Positions 25,050-32,462 of a stretch of DNA of 64,000 bases are shown here, in pieces. A program made the position numbers and the translations under genes. The stretch's first letter is position 1. Every line of letters begins with the position of its first letter. A model generated the notes under the pieces. That model was not told the origin of the DNA. It did no database searches and saw only the letters and a list, made by a program, of their open reading frames with translations. The DNA lies in contig DASZJQ010000067.1 in NCBI GenBank assembly GCA_035947875.1, positions 16,717 to 80,716 of the forward strand, read 5' to 3'. Source of the stretch: Bog-473 sp035947875. GTDB lineage: Bacteria > Actinomycetota > Acidimicrobiia > Acidimicrobiales > RAAP-2.

Positions 25050-25664
25050 TCAGCGTGCGCTCCGTTCCCGTCGCACCACCCTCAGCCGATGGGCGAACAG
25101 GAGCACGACGGCAACCACGAACAACACCGCCGCGATGTACCCGGCGTAGCTGAAGGCGTTGAGGACATGTTGGTAGCTCGACCCGAGGGCGTACCCCGCG
25201 CTCGTCAGTGCGGTGCACCAGATGGCACAGCCGATGACGGTGTAGAGCAAGAATTTGGGGAAAGCCATTTCGCCGAGGCCGGCCGCAAAGGAGACGAAGG
25301 ACCGAAGGAGGGGGATGAACCGCCCGAAAAGCACCACGGGTTCTCCCCGGCGGGCGAACCAGTTTTCGGCCCGGTCGAGATCCTGGTGGGTCAGCAGGAC
25401 GTATTTTCCTACCCGGTCGACCAGAGGTCGGCCACCGAAATAGCCGATGGCGTAGCCGGCCATCGACCCCAGCAACTCGGCCAGCGTGGCCAGAACGATG
25501 ACGACGACCAGATTGAGGTGATGAGGCTCGTTGGCGATTTGGCCACTCGCCAGCACGCCCCCGTAGATGATCGCCACCTCGGCACCGACGGGCAGTCCCA
25601 TGGACGAGATGAAACTGAGGACGAATACGGCGAGGTAACCCCACGTTTCGAGAAAATGCTCCAC
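25050..25664 (-). CDS. DedA family membrane protein (VTT domain)
   Basis: 204-residue integral membrane protein. The family core is visible: SSMGLPVGAEVAIIYGGVL, LGSMAGYAIGYFGGRPLV and the charged FGRFIPLLRSFVSFAAGLGEM followed by the amphipathic segment. DedA proteins act as undecaprenyl-phosphate or phospholipid flippases or help keep membrane potential. The GTG start is preceded by GGAGG at about 10 bases. The last residues (RLRVVRRERSAR) are basic and cytoplasmic. It converges on the DapB-like gene. Confidence 0.9.
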   Translation of the reverse strand: MEHFLETWGYLAVFVLSFISSMGLPVGAEVAIIYGGVLASGQIANEPHHLNLVVVIVLATLAELLGSMAGYAIGYFGGRPLVDRVGKYVLLTHQDLDRAENWFARRGEPVVLFGRFIPLLRSFVSFAAGLGEMAFPKFLLYTVIGCAIWCTALTSAGYALGSSYQHVLNAFSYAGYIAAVLFVVAVVLLFAHRLRVVRRERSAR

Positions 25665-25693
25665 TGAAGGTTTGCCTCCGATTGCGACATGGC

Positions 25694-25713
25694 GTGCTCG
25701 CTTGTGCGAGTAC
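25694..25713. promoter_or_regulatory. Inverted repeat upstream of dedA-like gene
   Basis: GTGCTCGC and GCGAGTAC pair as an 8-bp stem (one G-T wobble) with a TTGT loop, 30 bases upstream of the GTG start at 25664. It could be an operator or a leader hairpin. Confidence 0.35.
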
Positions 25714-25838
25714 TTACCAGGTCACCGACCGCCGATGCCACCCGAGGATAGCTGGACAACGATACGACCCGCTGGCATCGCCATCATCGTGGTATTCAGA
25801 CCGCGGAGGGGTCACGGCGCGGTCGGGCTTGCGTTGCG

Positions 25839-26021
25839 TCAGCGAACGCGGCGAGGCAGCAGGGCTCCGATGAACCAGAACAACGGCACGAAGATCCCGA
25901 TGATGAACATCACCCAGTGTCCTTTGCGGATCGAGATGATGCCGAGGGTGACCAGCAACACGAAGTAGATGACGGCCCAAAGGGCGATGAAGCCGCCACT
26001 GGACGACGCCAGAAGGGGCAC
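25839..26021 (-). CDS. Small membrane protein, two helices, unknown function
   Basis: 60 residues: a short polar start, helix one (about 9-27, FIALWAVIYFVLLVTLGII), a basic turn SIRKGHW, helix two (about 35-53) and a basic end PRRVR. This is the pattern of small actinobacterial inner-membrane proteins of the DUF-type without assigned role. GTG 26021 follows AAAGG by about 8 bases; a longer version starting at 26090 would add a polar, unlikely N-terminus. It is divergent from the relaxase gene, about 155 bases away. Confidence 0.65.
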   Translation of the reverse strand: MPLLASSSGGFIALWAVIYFVLLVTLGIISIRKGHWVMFIIGIFVPLFWFIGALLPRRVR

Positions 26022-26176
26022 GGTGTCTGCCTTTCGTTGGTGAGCGTGATCACGGTAGCGCACGACGACTGGCCGCGGCGGCGACACCATCCCGGTCGGA
26101 CCTTCGCCCGTGGCGACCGTTCATTGACCGGCGCTCCATGGTGGACGCCGAAGATGGCGAGAGGACGCCAGGGTCG

Positions 26177-27586
26177 ATGGTGTTGGGAGTCCACCGCGTC
26201 ACCGCCGACGGAGCCGACTACTACCTGGCCGACCTGGCTCACGAGCTCCCGCTCCCGATCGGGGCGAGGGAGGGTCGAGCCGAGTGGTGCGGACGCGCCG
26301 CCGACGGTCTCGGCCTCAGCGGGGCGTTGGATCCCGAGCAGTTCCGGGCCGTCCTCGACGGCCGGCATCCGGCGACGGCGCATCGGCTGGGCTCGAGCCG
26401 GACGACGGTGGCTGGGTACGACCTGACCTTCAGCGCCCCGAAATCAGCCAGTGTGCTGTTCGCCCTGGGCGGGAGGGACGTGGCGCACCAGGTGCTGGCG
26501 GCCCACCACGACGCCGTGGCTGGCGCGGTCGCCTATGTGGAACGTCACGGCCTGTCGGCGCGGCGCGGTTGGGGAGAGGCGAGGGCGATCGTTGGCACGA
26601 CCGGGGTGGTTGCCGGGGCGTTCACGCACGGAGTGAACCGCAATGGTGACCCTCATCTCCATACCCACGTGGTGGTGGCCAACATGGTCCACGGAGAAGA
26701 CGGTCGCTGGAGCGCGTGTGACCAGCGCGGGCTGTGGGCCCACCGGCAGGCGACCGGCGCGACGTACGAATCACATCTGCGGGCCGGACTCTCGGCCAGC
26801 CTCGGTGTCCGATGGTCCGACGGGCCGGGCCGCCGGACCGAGGTGCAAGGGGTCTCGCCGATGCTCATGGGTGAATTTTCGTCACGGGCGGCCGATATTC
26901 GACGACACATGGCGCGGTGGGGATCCCACGGTGGGCGCGGTGCCCGGGTGGCCTGGGCGGCCACCCGGGCACCGAAGGCACCAGGTGTCTCCTTTGCCGA
27001 GCTGGCTTCTGATTGGGAGCGACGCGCGCGGGCGGTGGGGGAATCGGGCGCGGACCTGGCGGCGCACGCGGGCCGACGGGTGGACACCGTGCCCAGGCAG
27101 GTGCTGAGCGAGTTTCGCTTTCGGGCCACGCTGTCCCAGACGGCCGACGGTGCGGTTCGGCGCCGTGACGTCATCGAAGGCCTTGGGACGGCGGCGGTGG
27201 ACGGCGCCCGGGCGCCGACGCTCGAGCGCCTGGCTGATCTCTGGGTGCCCCCGACTCGTCACGTGGGAGTCGCCGAAGAGACGCACGCGCCGCGGGCCGT
27301 GGTGCCGGGCGACCATCTCATCGCCGCCCTCGGACCGCGGCCCGTCAACGCCCGGGATCACCGGGTGTGGCGGGAGGGCGCTCGGGCCATTGAGGCCTAC
27401 CGACAGGTGTGGGGCGTGACGAAGAGCGCGGCTCCCCTCGGCCTCGACGGGCCGGGATGTGCCCTCTCGTCGCTCCCGGCGGCACGCCTGGCCCATCACC
27501 TGCGTACGGTGCGTACGGTTGAGGAGGCTCGCCTCCGGTTGGGCTGGCGCGAGCCGCGAGCCTTGGGGTTGGACCGTGGGCGTTGA
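26177..27586 (+). CDS. MobF (TrwC-type) relaxase without the helicase domain
   Basis: 469 residues. The N-terminus carries adjacent tyrosines in DGADYYLADL, which in TrwC-family enzymes cut and hold the DNA strand at oriT. A typical YDLTFSAPKSASVLFAL follows and the metal-binding three-His motif is HLHTHVVVANMV (about residue 164). After about residue 320 the sequence has no Walker motifs, whereas plasmid MobF relaxases carry a RecD-like helicase of several hundred residues. ATG 26177 begins MVLGVHRVT, as family members do; an ATG at 26138 would add 13 residues. It converges on a VirD4/TraG-like gene with two bases between stops. No other transfer genes are present, so it may be a mobilisation relic or an integrated mobilisable module. 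Confidence 0.85.
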   Translation: MVLGVHRVTADGADYYLADLAHELPLPIGAREGRAEWCGRAADGLGLSGALDPEQFRAVLDGRHPATAHRLGSSRTTVAGYDLTFSAPKSASVLFALGGRDVAHQVLAAHHDAVAGAVAYVERHGLSARRGWGEARAIVGTTGVVAGAFTHGVNRNGDPHLHTHVVVANMVHGEDGRWSACDQRGLWAHRQATGATYESHLRAGLSASLGVRWSDGPGRRTEVQGVSPMLMGEFSSRAADIRRHMARWGSHGGRGARVAWAATRAPKAPGVSFAELASDWERRARAVGESGADLAAHAGRRVDTVPRQVLSEFRFRATLSQTADGAVRRRDVIEGLGTAAVDGARAPTLERLADLWVPPTRHVGVAEETHAPRAVVPGDHLIAALGPRPVNARDHRVWREGARAIEAYRQVWGVTKSAAPLGLDGPGCALSSLPAARLAHHLRTVRTVEEARLRLGWREPRALGLDRGR

Positions 27587-27588
27587 GC

Positions 27589-28977
27589 TCAGCGCTCCCG
27601 CCCCATCGGCGCACGCTCGCCCAGCGAACGGTGGGGCGGGAGGAACTCTCGCCACGGGTGGCGCGCGTGAGCCGGCGTGAGGACGACGTGGGCCAGGCGC
27701 GAGCTGGAGTTCAGGACCAACGCGCTTCCCGGCTGGCCGCGCGAGATGGCATCGATCGGGAATCGAGGTTCGCGGATGGTACTCACCGAACTCGACGGGC
27801 GAAGGTGGCCGCGAGGGTCGACGCTGTGGCTCACGGTCGTGGTCGCGACCTCGCGTTCGCCACCTAATGAGCTGAGGATGCGCAGCGTCGACGGATCGGC
27901 GATGCCGGGCAGGATGACCGAGGCGCCGAAGAGCGAGAACCAGCCGTCGGCCGCGGGGCCCCAGCGGTGCCGCGCCTGGGAGAGGTCCTGGAGGCAGGCC
28001 AGTACCAGCAGTCCCTGGCCGGCCCCCTCGCTGACCATGGCCGCCACGTCGGGAAGAGGGGCGATGTTGGCCATCTCATCGAGGGCGAGCAGCGTCGGTG
28101 CGGCGCGTTCTCCGGCGCGATCGCGGTCATAGGTGGCCTCGCGCACGTCGCCGATGATCCCAACCACGAGTGGGACAAAGAGCTTTTGCCGACGACCGGG
28201 CGAACAGATGTACAAGGTATGGGACCCCCGGCAGAACTCCTCGGGATCGAGCGATGGGAGCTCGGTCGAGGCCATGGCGCCCTCCGAGCGATAGGCAGCG
28301 AGGACGCCCGAGGCGGTGGACCAGATGCTCGATTGTTCCCGAGCGTCGGTGCCCACAATTCCGGCCAAAAGATCCGTCGCGGCGGCGTCATTGCCGATAT
28401 TGGCGGCCAGAATGTCCAATGGGGTCGCGCCGTCATGTCGGTCAATCCAGCGGACAACATCGCGCATGGGGAGCGATTCGAGCGCCGCGGCGTGCAAAAT
28501 GGGCGCCAGCAAGGCCCCGGCCCGTTCTGTCCAATGTTGCTCTCCCGGGGACCGCGAGAAGCCACCTTCGCCGATTCTGGCGGCGCGCACCATGGCGTCG
28601 GATGTCTGCACCGCGGCATCCCACTGGCCCGCGGTCGTAAGGGGAGACCAACCAACGGGATCAACCCCTTTCGGGCGTTCAATTTCACCACTCGGATCGT
28701 AGAGAAGTGTGCATCCTTCCTGCGCACGCGCCGCGGCGGTGGCATGCATCACATCTGGCTTGGTCGACGTCGAAACCACCGGACCGTTGGCCAGGATCAA
28801 ATTGGGTATGACCAGGGACGATGTCTTCCCTGAGCGCGATGGACCGAGGACGAGAGTGGATCGTTGCGCGCCGGCGTGGACCCACCCAGACGTCCCCTCA
28901 CCGAGGTAGATCCCGTGGACAAAATCGCCGTGCGCGGCGCGCAATGCGGCCACGTTCTGTTGTGCGTGATCCATCAT
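27589..28977 (-). CDS. VirD4/TraG-like coupling ATPase without N-terminal membrane helices
   Basis: 462 residues. The Walker A motif is LGPSRSGKTSSLVIPN (about residue 46), Walker B is TLLALDEMANIA, and the region after it (VLACLQDLSQARHRWG) fits the TraM-recognition part of type IV coupling proteins, which bring relaxosome DNA to the secretion channel. No hydrophobic helix precedes Walker A, unlike VirD4/TrwB, which are membrane anchored. The start is uncertain: adjacent ATGs at 28977 and 28974 precede DHAQQN; an earlier start at 29079 would add an unlikely basic extension. No mating-pair genes are visible in the window. Confidence 0.82.
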   Translation of the reverse strand: MMDHAQQNVAALRAAHGDFVHGIYLGEGTSGWVHAGAQRSTLVLGPSRSGKTSSLVIPNLILANGPVVSTSTKPDVMHATAAARAQEGCTLLYDPSGEIERPKGVDPVGWSPLTTAGQWDAAVQTSDAMVRAARIGEGGFSRSPGEQHWTERAGALLAPILHAAALESLPMRDVVRWIDRHDGATPLDILAANIGNDAAATDLLAGIVGTDAREQSSIWSTASGVLAAYRSEGAMASTELPSLDPEEFCRGSHTLYICSPGRRQKLFVPLVVGIIGDVREATYDRDRAGERAAPTLLALDEMANIAPLPDVAAMVSEGAGQGLLVLACLQDLSQARHRWGPAADGWFSLFGASVILPGIADPSTLRILSSLGGEREVATTTVSHSVDPRGHLRPSSSVSTIREPRFPIDAISRGQPGSALVLNSSSRLAHVVLTPAHARHPWREFLPPHRSLGERAPMGRER

Positions 28978-29201
28978 GACGATGCTCGCGTGGAGGCAAC
29001 GAAAATTCCATAGGACATTGCGCGTGCGAGCGCGACAATTTTGCGCGACGACGTGCAAATCGACGCGCGCCGCGTGCAAGAACGATGATCGGAGTGACGG
29101 TCATCGCGGGTGCCAATTGACGCGCGCAATTGGAGGATGCTTGACCTGAGCGCGATAACAACCAAGAATGTATGTACCCGAAGTGTTAGGGAGGGTTGAT
29201 T
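28978..29201. other. Lower-GC intergenic region with clustered repeats, upstream of the coupling ATPase
   Basis: Together with the sequence to 29483 this is the only long stretch without a large gene. It is visibly poorer in GC than the surrounding DNA. It holds direct and inverted repeats (see 29017-29133) and probably the promoter of the coupling ATPase on one side and of the small ORF at 29202 on the other. No RNA gene was recognised. Confidence 0.6.
29017..29133. repeat. Iteron-like repeat cluster and a 7-7-7 palindrome
   Basis: Direct repeats: GCGCGAC at 29030 and 29043, CGTGCAA at 29052 and 29073, GACGCGCGC at 29062 and 29119. A perfect inverted repeat CCAATTG (29113-29119) and CAATTGG (29127-29133) encloses ACGCGCG. 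The combination of short direct repeats, a palindrome and AT-rich spacers next to relaxase-type genes is what an oriT, partition site or operator would show. None of these functions is demonstrated. Confidence 0.6.
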
Positions 29202-29333
29202 ATGTGCTGCGACGAAACAACGTGCAGCGCGCGAGGCGAAGATGTCGGATTGCCGATTGAGCGCGCTATGCGATACCTCGGCACGTCAATTGCTCATGGC
29301 CCTTCGGGTTGTCGGAACGAAATGATCGGGTGA
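29202..29333 (+). CDS. Small cysteine-containing ORF (43 residues), unknown
   Basis: The ATG at 29202 stands 6 bases after AGGGAGGG, one of the best ribosome sites in the window. The peptide starts MCCDETTC and has a fourth cysteine near the end (SGCRNEMIG), with a central helix-like stretch LPIERAMRYLGTSIAHG. Four cysteines could bind a metal, but their spacing matches no zinc motif that I know. It ends 150 bases before the histone-like gene and could be its leader cistron. The sequence context is lower in GC, so the open frame is less likely to be chance than in 70% GC DNA. Confidence 0.45.
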   Translation: MCCDETTCSARGEDVGLPIERAMRYLGTSIAHGPSGCRNEMIG

Positions 29334-29483
29334 GGCAAAGTCGATGACTTCACTTCATGTCTGTCATTCGTTTCGGTTGCAAGAGAAATCGGTGCGGCAA
29401 TGCGCACGACGATATGCATGTCATATCGGAGTGGCGCAGGCTTCACCTCTATTCAGTGACCATGCTCCTAGGGAGGTGCACCT
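29334..29483. promoter_or_regulatory. Upstream region of the histone-like gene
   Basis: 150 bases with no supported gene and visibly lower GC. A GGGAGG ribosome site at 29471-29476 precedes the GTG at 29484 by 7 bases. I could not pick a convincing promoter hexamer. Confidence 0.4.
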
Positions 29484-29879
29484 GTGGCAGTAGCCGCGAA
29501 AAGAAGGGCCCCGGCCAAAAAGGCCGTAAAACGGGCTCCAGCAAAGAAGGCAGCGAAGCGCACAACAGCCAAGAAGGCCGTCAAGCGTGCTCCGGCGAAG
29601 AAAGCCGTTAAGCGCTCAGCCAAAAGGACTGTGAAGCGGGCGCCGGCCAAGAAGGCCGCCAAGCGCAGCACAGCCAAGAAGGCGGTGAAGCGGGCGCCGG
29701 CCAAGAAGGCGGCGAAGCGCACAGCCAAGAAGGCAGTGAGGCGGGCGCCGGCCAAGAAGGCGGCGAAGCGCACAGCGAAGAAGGCTGTCAAGCGCACGCC
29801 GGCCAAGCGGGCAGCCAAGCGCGCGCCGGCCAAGAAGGCACGTCGCGCTCCGGCCCGTAAGGCGGCGAAGCGGCGCTAA
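29484..29879 (+). CDS. Histone H1-like protein made entirely of Lys/Ala/Arg repeats
   Basis: 131 residues with essentially no other composition than Ala, Lys, Arg, Pro, Thr, Val and Ser, arranged as about a dozen units of the type KRAPAKKAA / KRTAKKAV. This is the pattern of eukaryotic H1 tails, of the HupB tail in mycobacteria and of bacterial AlgP or Hc1/BpH1-like proteins. Here there is no folded domain at all. It is predicted to be disordered and to bind and condense nucleic acid without sequence preference. The GTG start has a strong GGGAGG site. Near-identical repeats at DNA level (GCCAAGAAGGC units) allow slippage, so length may vary between strains. A UUCG-loop terminator lies 52 bases after the stop. 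Confidence 0.85.
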   Translation: MAVAAKRRAPAKKAVKRAPAKKAAKRTTAKKAVKRAPAKKAVKRSAKRTVKRAPAKKAAKRSTAKKAVKRAPAKKAAKRTAKKAVRRAPAKKAAKRTAKKAVKRTPAKRAAKRAPAKKARRAPARKAAKRR

Positions 29880-29931
29880 CAAGCGGCGCTGCCAAGCAGC
29901 GCTCAGCAGTACGTTCCTCCGGGGACGGGTG

Positions 29932-29959
29932 AGGTCGGGGGCCTTCGGGCCCTCGACCT
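29932..29959. terminator. Strong bidirectional hairpin with a UUCG loop
   Basis: AGGTCGGGGGCC (29932-29943), TTCG, and GGCCCTCGACCT (29948-29959) form a 12-bp stem with one G-T wobble. It lies between the convergent histone-like and PIG-L genes. There is no long T tract, as is common in high-GC actinobacteria. Confidence 0.75.
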
Positions 29960-29973
29960 TGCCATTTCCGGAT

Positions 29974-30756
29974 CTAGGTTTCCGTAATGAGGTGGAAACT
30001 CTCGCCCAGGGGGACCCCGGCCAGTTGCCCGTGCCGGCGTAGTTGCTCCCGCACCTGGTCGGCGAAGGCGACATGATCACCTGAGCGGCCGGGGCCGATG
30101 CCCATGGTGCTCTCGTGTTGACTCTCGTGGGCCAAGAGGGCGGCAATCTTCGTCTCGACGAAGTCGGCGACGTCCTCGACGTGATTCGGCTCATCGGCCT
30201 CCCACAGGAGCAGCGCCCCGGGGCGATGCGCGCCAAGCCCCTGATCGGGAAAGAAGTGCGGGTCACGGGCGGCCACGATGGCATCGGTCACGATGAACCC
30301 GGCGTGGCGGTGGTCCGGATGGAGCCGATACCGGCGCCAGGGGTCATGGCCCAGGACGACATCGGGGCGGACGGTGCGAATCGACCGTGCGACCTCCCAT
30401 TGGGCCCGGGCGCCATTGCGGAGCTCGCCGTCGGTCCAGCCGAGGAATTCGACCTCGCCTCCGCCCAGGATGACGGCGGCGCGGCGTTGTTCGTCCTGGC
30501 GCAGGGCGACGAGGGATGCCTGGTGGCGTTCGGGGTCCCACGTACCCTTGGCGCCGTCGGTCAGGACGAGGTGGTGGATGGCGGTGCCGCCGGCCGCCCA
30601 CTTGGCCAGCGTTGCTCCGCAGCCGAACTCGATGTCATCGGGATGCGCCCCGACGGCCAGGGCGACGGTCGGGACGGCGAGGTCGCGGGAGATGGGGCCG
30701 CCGGCCGGCAGATCATTGACCGGGTTGGCCCGCGCCGTCCGGGCCCGGTCGGTCAT
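29974..30756 (-). CDS. PIG-L family deacetylase
   Basis: 260 residues. Zinc ligands are in GAHPDDIEFGCG (HPDD motif, about residue 38) and in LHPDHRHAGF (HPDH, about residue 150). Actinobacterial members include the mycothiol deacetylases MshB and Mca, and antibiotic N-deacetylases; nothing here separates these. The ATG at 30756 overlaps the stop of cofC by four bases (ATGA), so the two are co-translated. Whether it acts on a product of the F420 pathway is not known; the overlap may only reflect a shared message. Confidence 0.87.
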   Translation of the reverse strand: MTDRARTARANPVNDLPAGGPISRDLAVPTVALAVGAHPDDIEFGCGATLAKWAAGGTAIHHLVLTDGAKGTWDPERHQASLVALRQDEQRRAAVILGGGEVEFLGWTDGELRNGARAQWEVARSIRTVRPDVVLGHDPWRRYRLHPDHRHAGFIVTDAIVAARDPHFFPDQGLGAHRPGALLLWEADEPNHVEDVADFVETKIAALLAHESQHESTMGIGPGRSGDHVAFADQVREQLRRHGQLAGVPLGESFHLITET

Positions 30757-31370
30757 GAGGTCAGCTCGGTGACGTCGGCCGGCCAATCGACGTCGTAGGC
30801 CAGAGCCGGTATGCGCAAGACCCGGACGGGGAGTCCCAACCGGGTCGCTTCGGCCCGGTGCCTCCGGAAGGACCCGGGCCCGTACGCGAAGCGGAAGTCG
30901 CACGCGGCCGGAAGGCGTAGGACGTTGGTGCCGTCGTCGTAGCGATCAGGGATCAGGGTGATGCCGGCACACGGGGCCAGCGATCCAAGATCACGGGCCC
31001 GGGGGAGATCGCCGTGCGCCACGATCACCCACTCGACACCGGCCCGGCCCAGTTGCCCCACCCCGGCGCGCACGGCACCGTTCAATCCCTGACCCGGCTC
31101 CCACATGACGGCCGCCCCGAGATGGCGGGCCCATTCGGCCACCTCGGGGTCGTCGCACACCACGGCGACGGGGAGCGGCGCGCTGGCGGCAACCACACGT
31201 TCGGCCATGGACCGGACCAGGTCCATACGCATCGTGTCCGACATGGTCCCGCCCAGTCGACGCTTGGCCTGGCGGAATCCCTTGACCGGGATCAGCACCA
31301 CTTCGGGCCCGAACGAGGCTCCAGAGAGGGTCGGTTCCGGGCGCGGGGTGGCGGAGACGCCGGCGGACAC
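30753..31370 (-). CDS. cofC: Phosphoenolpyruvate/2-phospho-lactate guanylyltransferase (CofC/FbiD) of F420 synthesis
   Basis: 205 residues. This enzyme couples a 3-carbon phosphate to GMP to give the F420 side-chain precursor; in actinobacteria the substrate is phosphoenolpyruvate. Visible segments are VVLIPVKGFRQAKRRLGG (nucleotide-binding start), AHGDLPRARDL (metal Asp), GITLIPDRYDDGTNVLRL and the terminal YDVDWPADV, all in the family order. GTG 31370 is chosen over a TTG at 31397 because TACACT ends 7 bases upstream on this strand. F420-dependent enzymes and the CofD/CofE genes are not in the window. It is divergent from gpsA. Confidence 0.9.
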   Translation of the reverse strand: MSAGVSATPRPEPTLSGASFGPEVVLIPVKGFRQAKRRLGGTMSDTMRMDLVRSMAERVVAASAPLPVAVVCDDPEVAEWARHLGAAVMWEPGQGLNGAVRAGVGQLGRAGVEWVIVAHGDLPRARDLGSLAPCAGITLIPDRYDDGTNVLRLPAACDFRFAYGPGSFRRHRAEATRLGLPVRVLRIPALAYDVDWPADVTELTS

Positions 31371-31377
31371 TTTCGAC

Positions 31378-31383
31378 AGTGTA
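31378..31383 (-). promoter_or_regulatory. -10 hexamer TACACT of cofC-PIG-L
   Basis: Read on the minus strand, TACACT ends 7 bases before the GTG at 31370. It sets the start of cofC. Confidence 0.62.
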
Positions 31384-31416
31384 CGGGGGAGGGGCAAGCG
31401 GGTGGCGTGGCGGCCG

Positions 31417-31422
31417 TAGGCT
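31417..31422 (+). promoter_or_regulatory. -10 hexamer TAGGCT of gpsA
   Basis: TAGGCT ends 7 bases before the GTG at 31430; the same hexamer and spacing occur at 21917. Confidence 0.65.
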
Positions 31423-31429
31423 TCCCGTC

Positions 31430-32452
31430 GTGAGCGATCGTGTCGCAGTCATCGGAGCCGGCTCGTGGGGAACGGCGGTGGCGGGCCTGACGGCCGGGTC
31501 CTTCCCGACGTCGCTGTGGGCGCGATCGCCCGAATTGGCATCGTCGATCGGGCGGACCCGGGAGAACGGGACCTATCTGGCCGGGGTGCACCTGCCCGAC
31601 GCCCTCACCGCCACCTCCTCGCTCGAAGAGGCGGTGGCGGGCGCCTCGGTGGTGTTCATGGCGGTGCCGTCACATGGATTCCGAGCGGTGTTGAGCGACC
31701 TGGCGCCGCTTGTCGCCGAGGTCGAAGCGGTCATCAGCCTCTCCAAGGGCATTGAGAACGGGACCAACCTGCGGATGTCCGAGGTGATCGCCGAAATCAT
31801 TCCCGATGTCCCAGCGGGCGTCTTGACCGGTCCCAATCTGGCCCGGGAGGTGGCCGTCGGGCAGCCCGCCGCCAGCGTGGTGGCCCTGCCGGACGAGGCC
31901 CTGGCCACGCGCGTGCAGAACCTGGTGCACACCCGGACCTTCCGGGTCTACATGGGCACCGACGTGGTGGGGTGCGAGATCGCCGGCGCCACCAAGAACG
32001 TGATGGCGATCGCGGCCGGCATCTGCGACGGTCTGGGATTCGGCGAGAACACGCGCGCCGTCCTGATCACGCGCGGTCTGGCCGAGCTCGGCCGGCTGGG
32101 CGTCGCGCTGGGAGGAAAGGTGCTCACGTTCGGCGGCCTGGCCGGCGTCGGTGACCTGGTGGCCACCTGCGCCAGCCCGAAGAGCCGAAACCGCACCGTC
32201 GGCTTCGAGCTGGGGCAGGGGCGCTCACTGGACGACATCGTCAACAGCATGCACATGGTGGCCGAGGGCGTGAAGAGTGCCGGTCCCCTGGTCCAGCTGG
32301 CGCGCGCCCACGGGGTGGAGATGCCCATCGCCGAGCAGGTCGAGGCCATCGTCGCCGGCCGCTGCTCGCCCCGTGAGGCCCTGATGTCGCTCATGGACCG
32401 ACCGGCCCGTCCCGAGTGGGACGAGGCGTTGCTGCGGGGGCTGCAGGCATGA
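31430..32452 (+). CDS. gpsA: NAD(P)+-dependent glycerol-3-phosphate dehydrogenase
   Basis: 340-residue cytoplasmic enzyme making sn-glycerol 3-phosphate for phospholipids. The start VAVIGAGSWGTAVAGL is the nucleotide motif; the conserved Lys pair is in SLSKGIENG and EIAGATKNVMAIAAGICDGL. The substrate region GENTRAVLITRGLAELGRL and the C-terminal GPLVQLARAHGVEMPIAEQV follow. GTG 31430 follows a -10 hexamer; longer upstream frames add unrelated sequence. The cyclase gene begins 10 bases after its stop and is probably on the same transcript. Confidence 0.96.
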   Translation: MSDRVAVIGAGSWGTAVAGLTAGSFPTSLWARSPELASSIGRTRENGTYLAGVHLPDALTATSSLEEAVAGASVVFMAVPSHGFRAVLSDLAPLVAEVEAVISLSKGIENGTNLRMSEVIAEIIPDVPAGVLTGPNLAREVAVGQPAASVVALPDEALATRVQNLVHTRTFRVYMGTDVVGCEIAGATKNVMAIAAGICDGLGFGENTRAVLITRGLAELGRLGVALGGKVLTFGGLAGVGDLVATCASPKSRNRTVGFELGQGRSLDDIVNSMHMVAEGVKSAGPLVQLARAHGVEMPIAEQVEAIVAGRCSPREALMSLMDRPARPEWDEALLRGLQA

Positions 32453-32462
32453 GCGTGCACCC

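Noticed and set aside
25050..26021. DedA and the small membrane gene as part of a mobile island with the relaxase
   Set aside because: No flanking direct repeats, integrase or tRNA end could be found, and DedA genes are ordinary chromosomal genes.
29357..29611. 84-residue plus-strand frame overlapping the start of the histone-like gene
   Set aside because: Most of it is an out-of-frame reading of the Lys-rich repeats and it has no ribosome site.
29500..29875. Regular DNA repeats that might be taken for a CRISPR or non-coding tandem array
   Set aside because: The units are codon-phased, encode KR/AKKA repeats without a stop and follow a strong ribosome site, so the repeats are coding.
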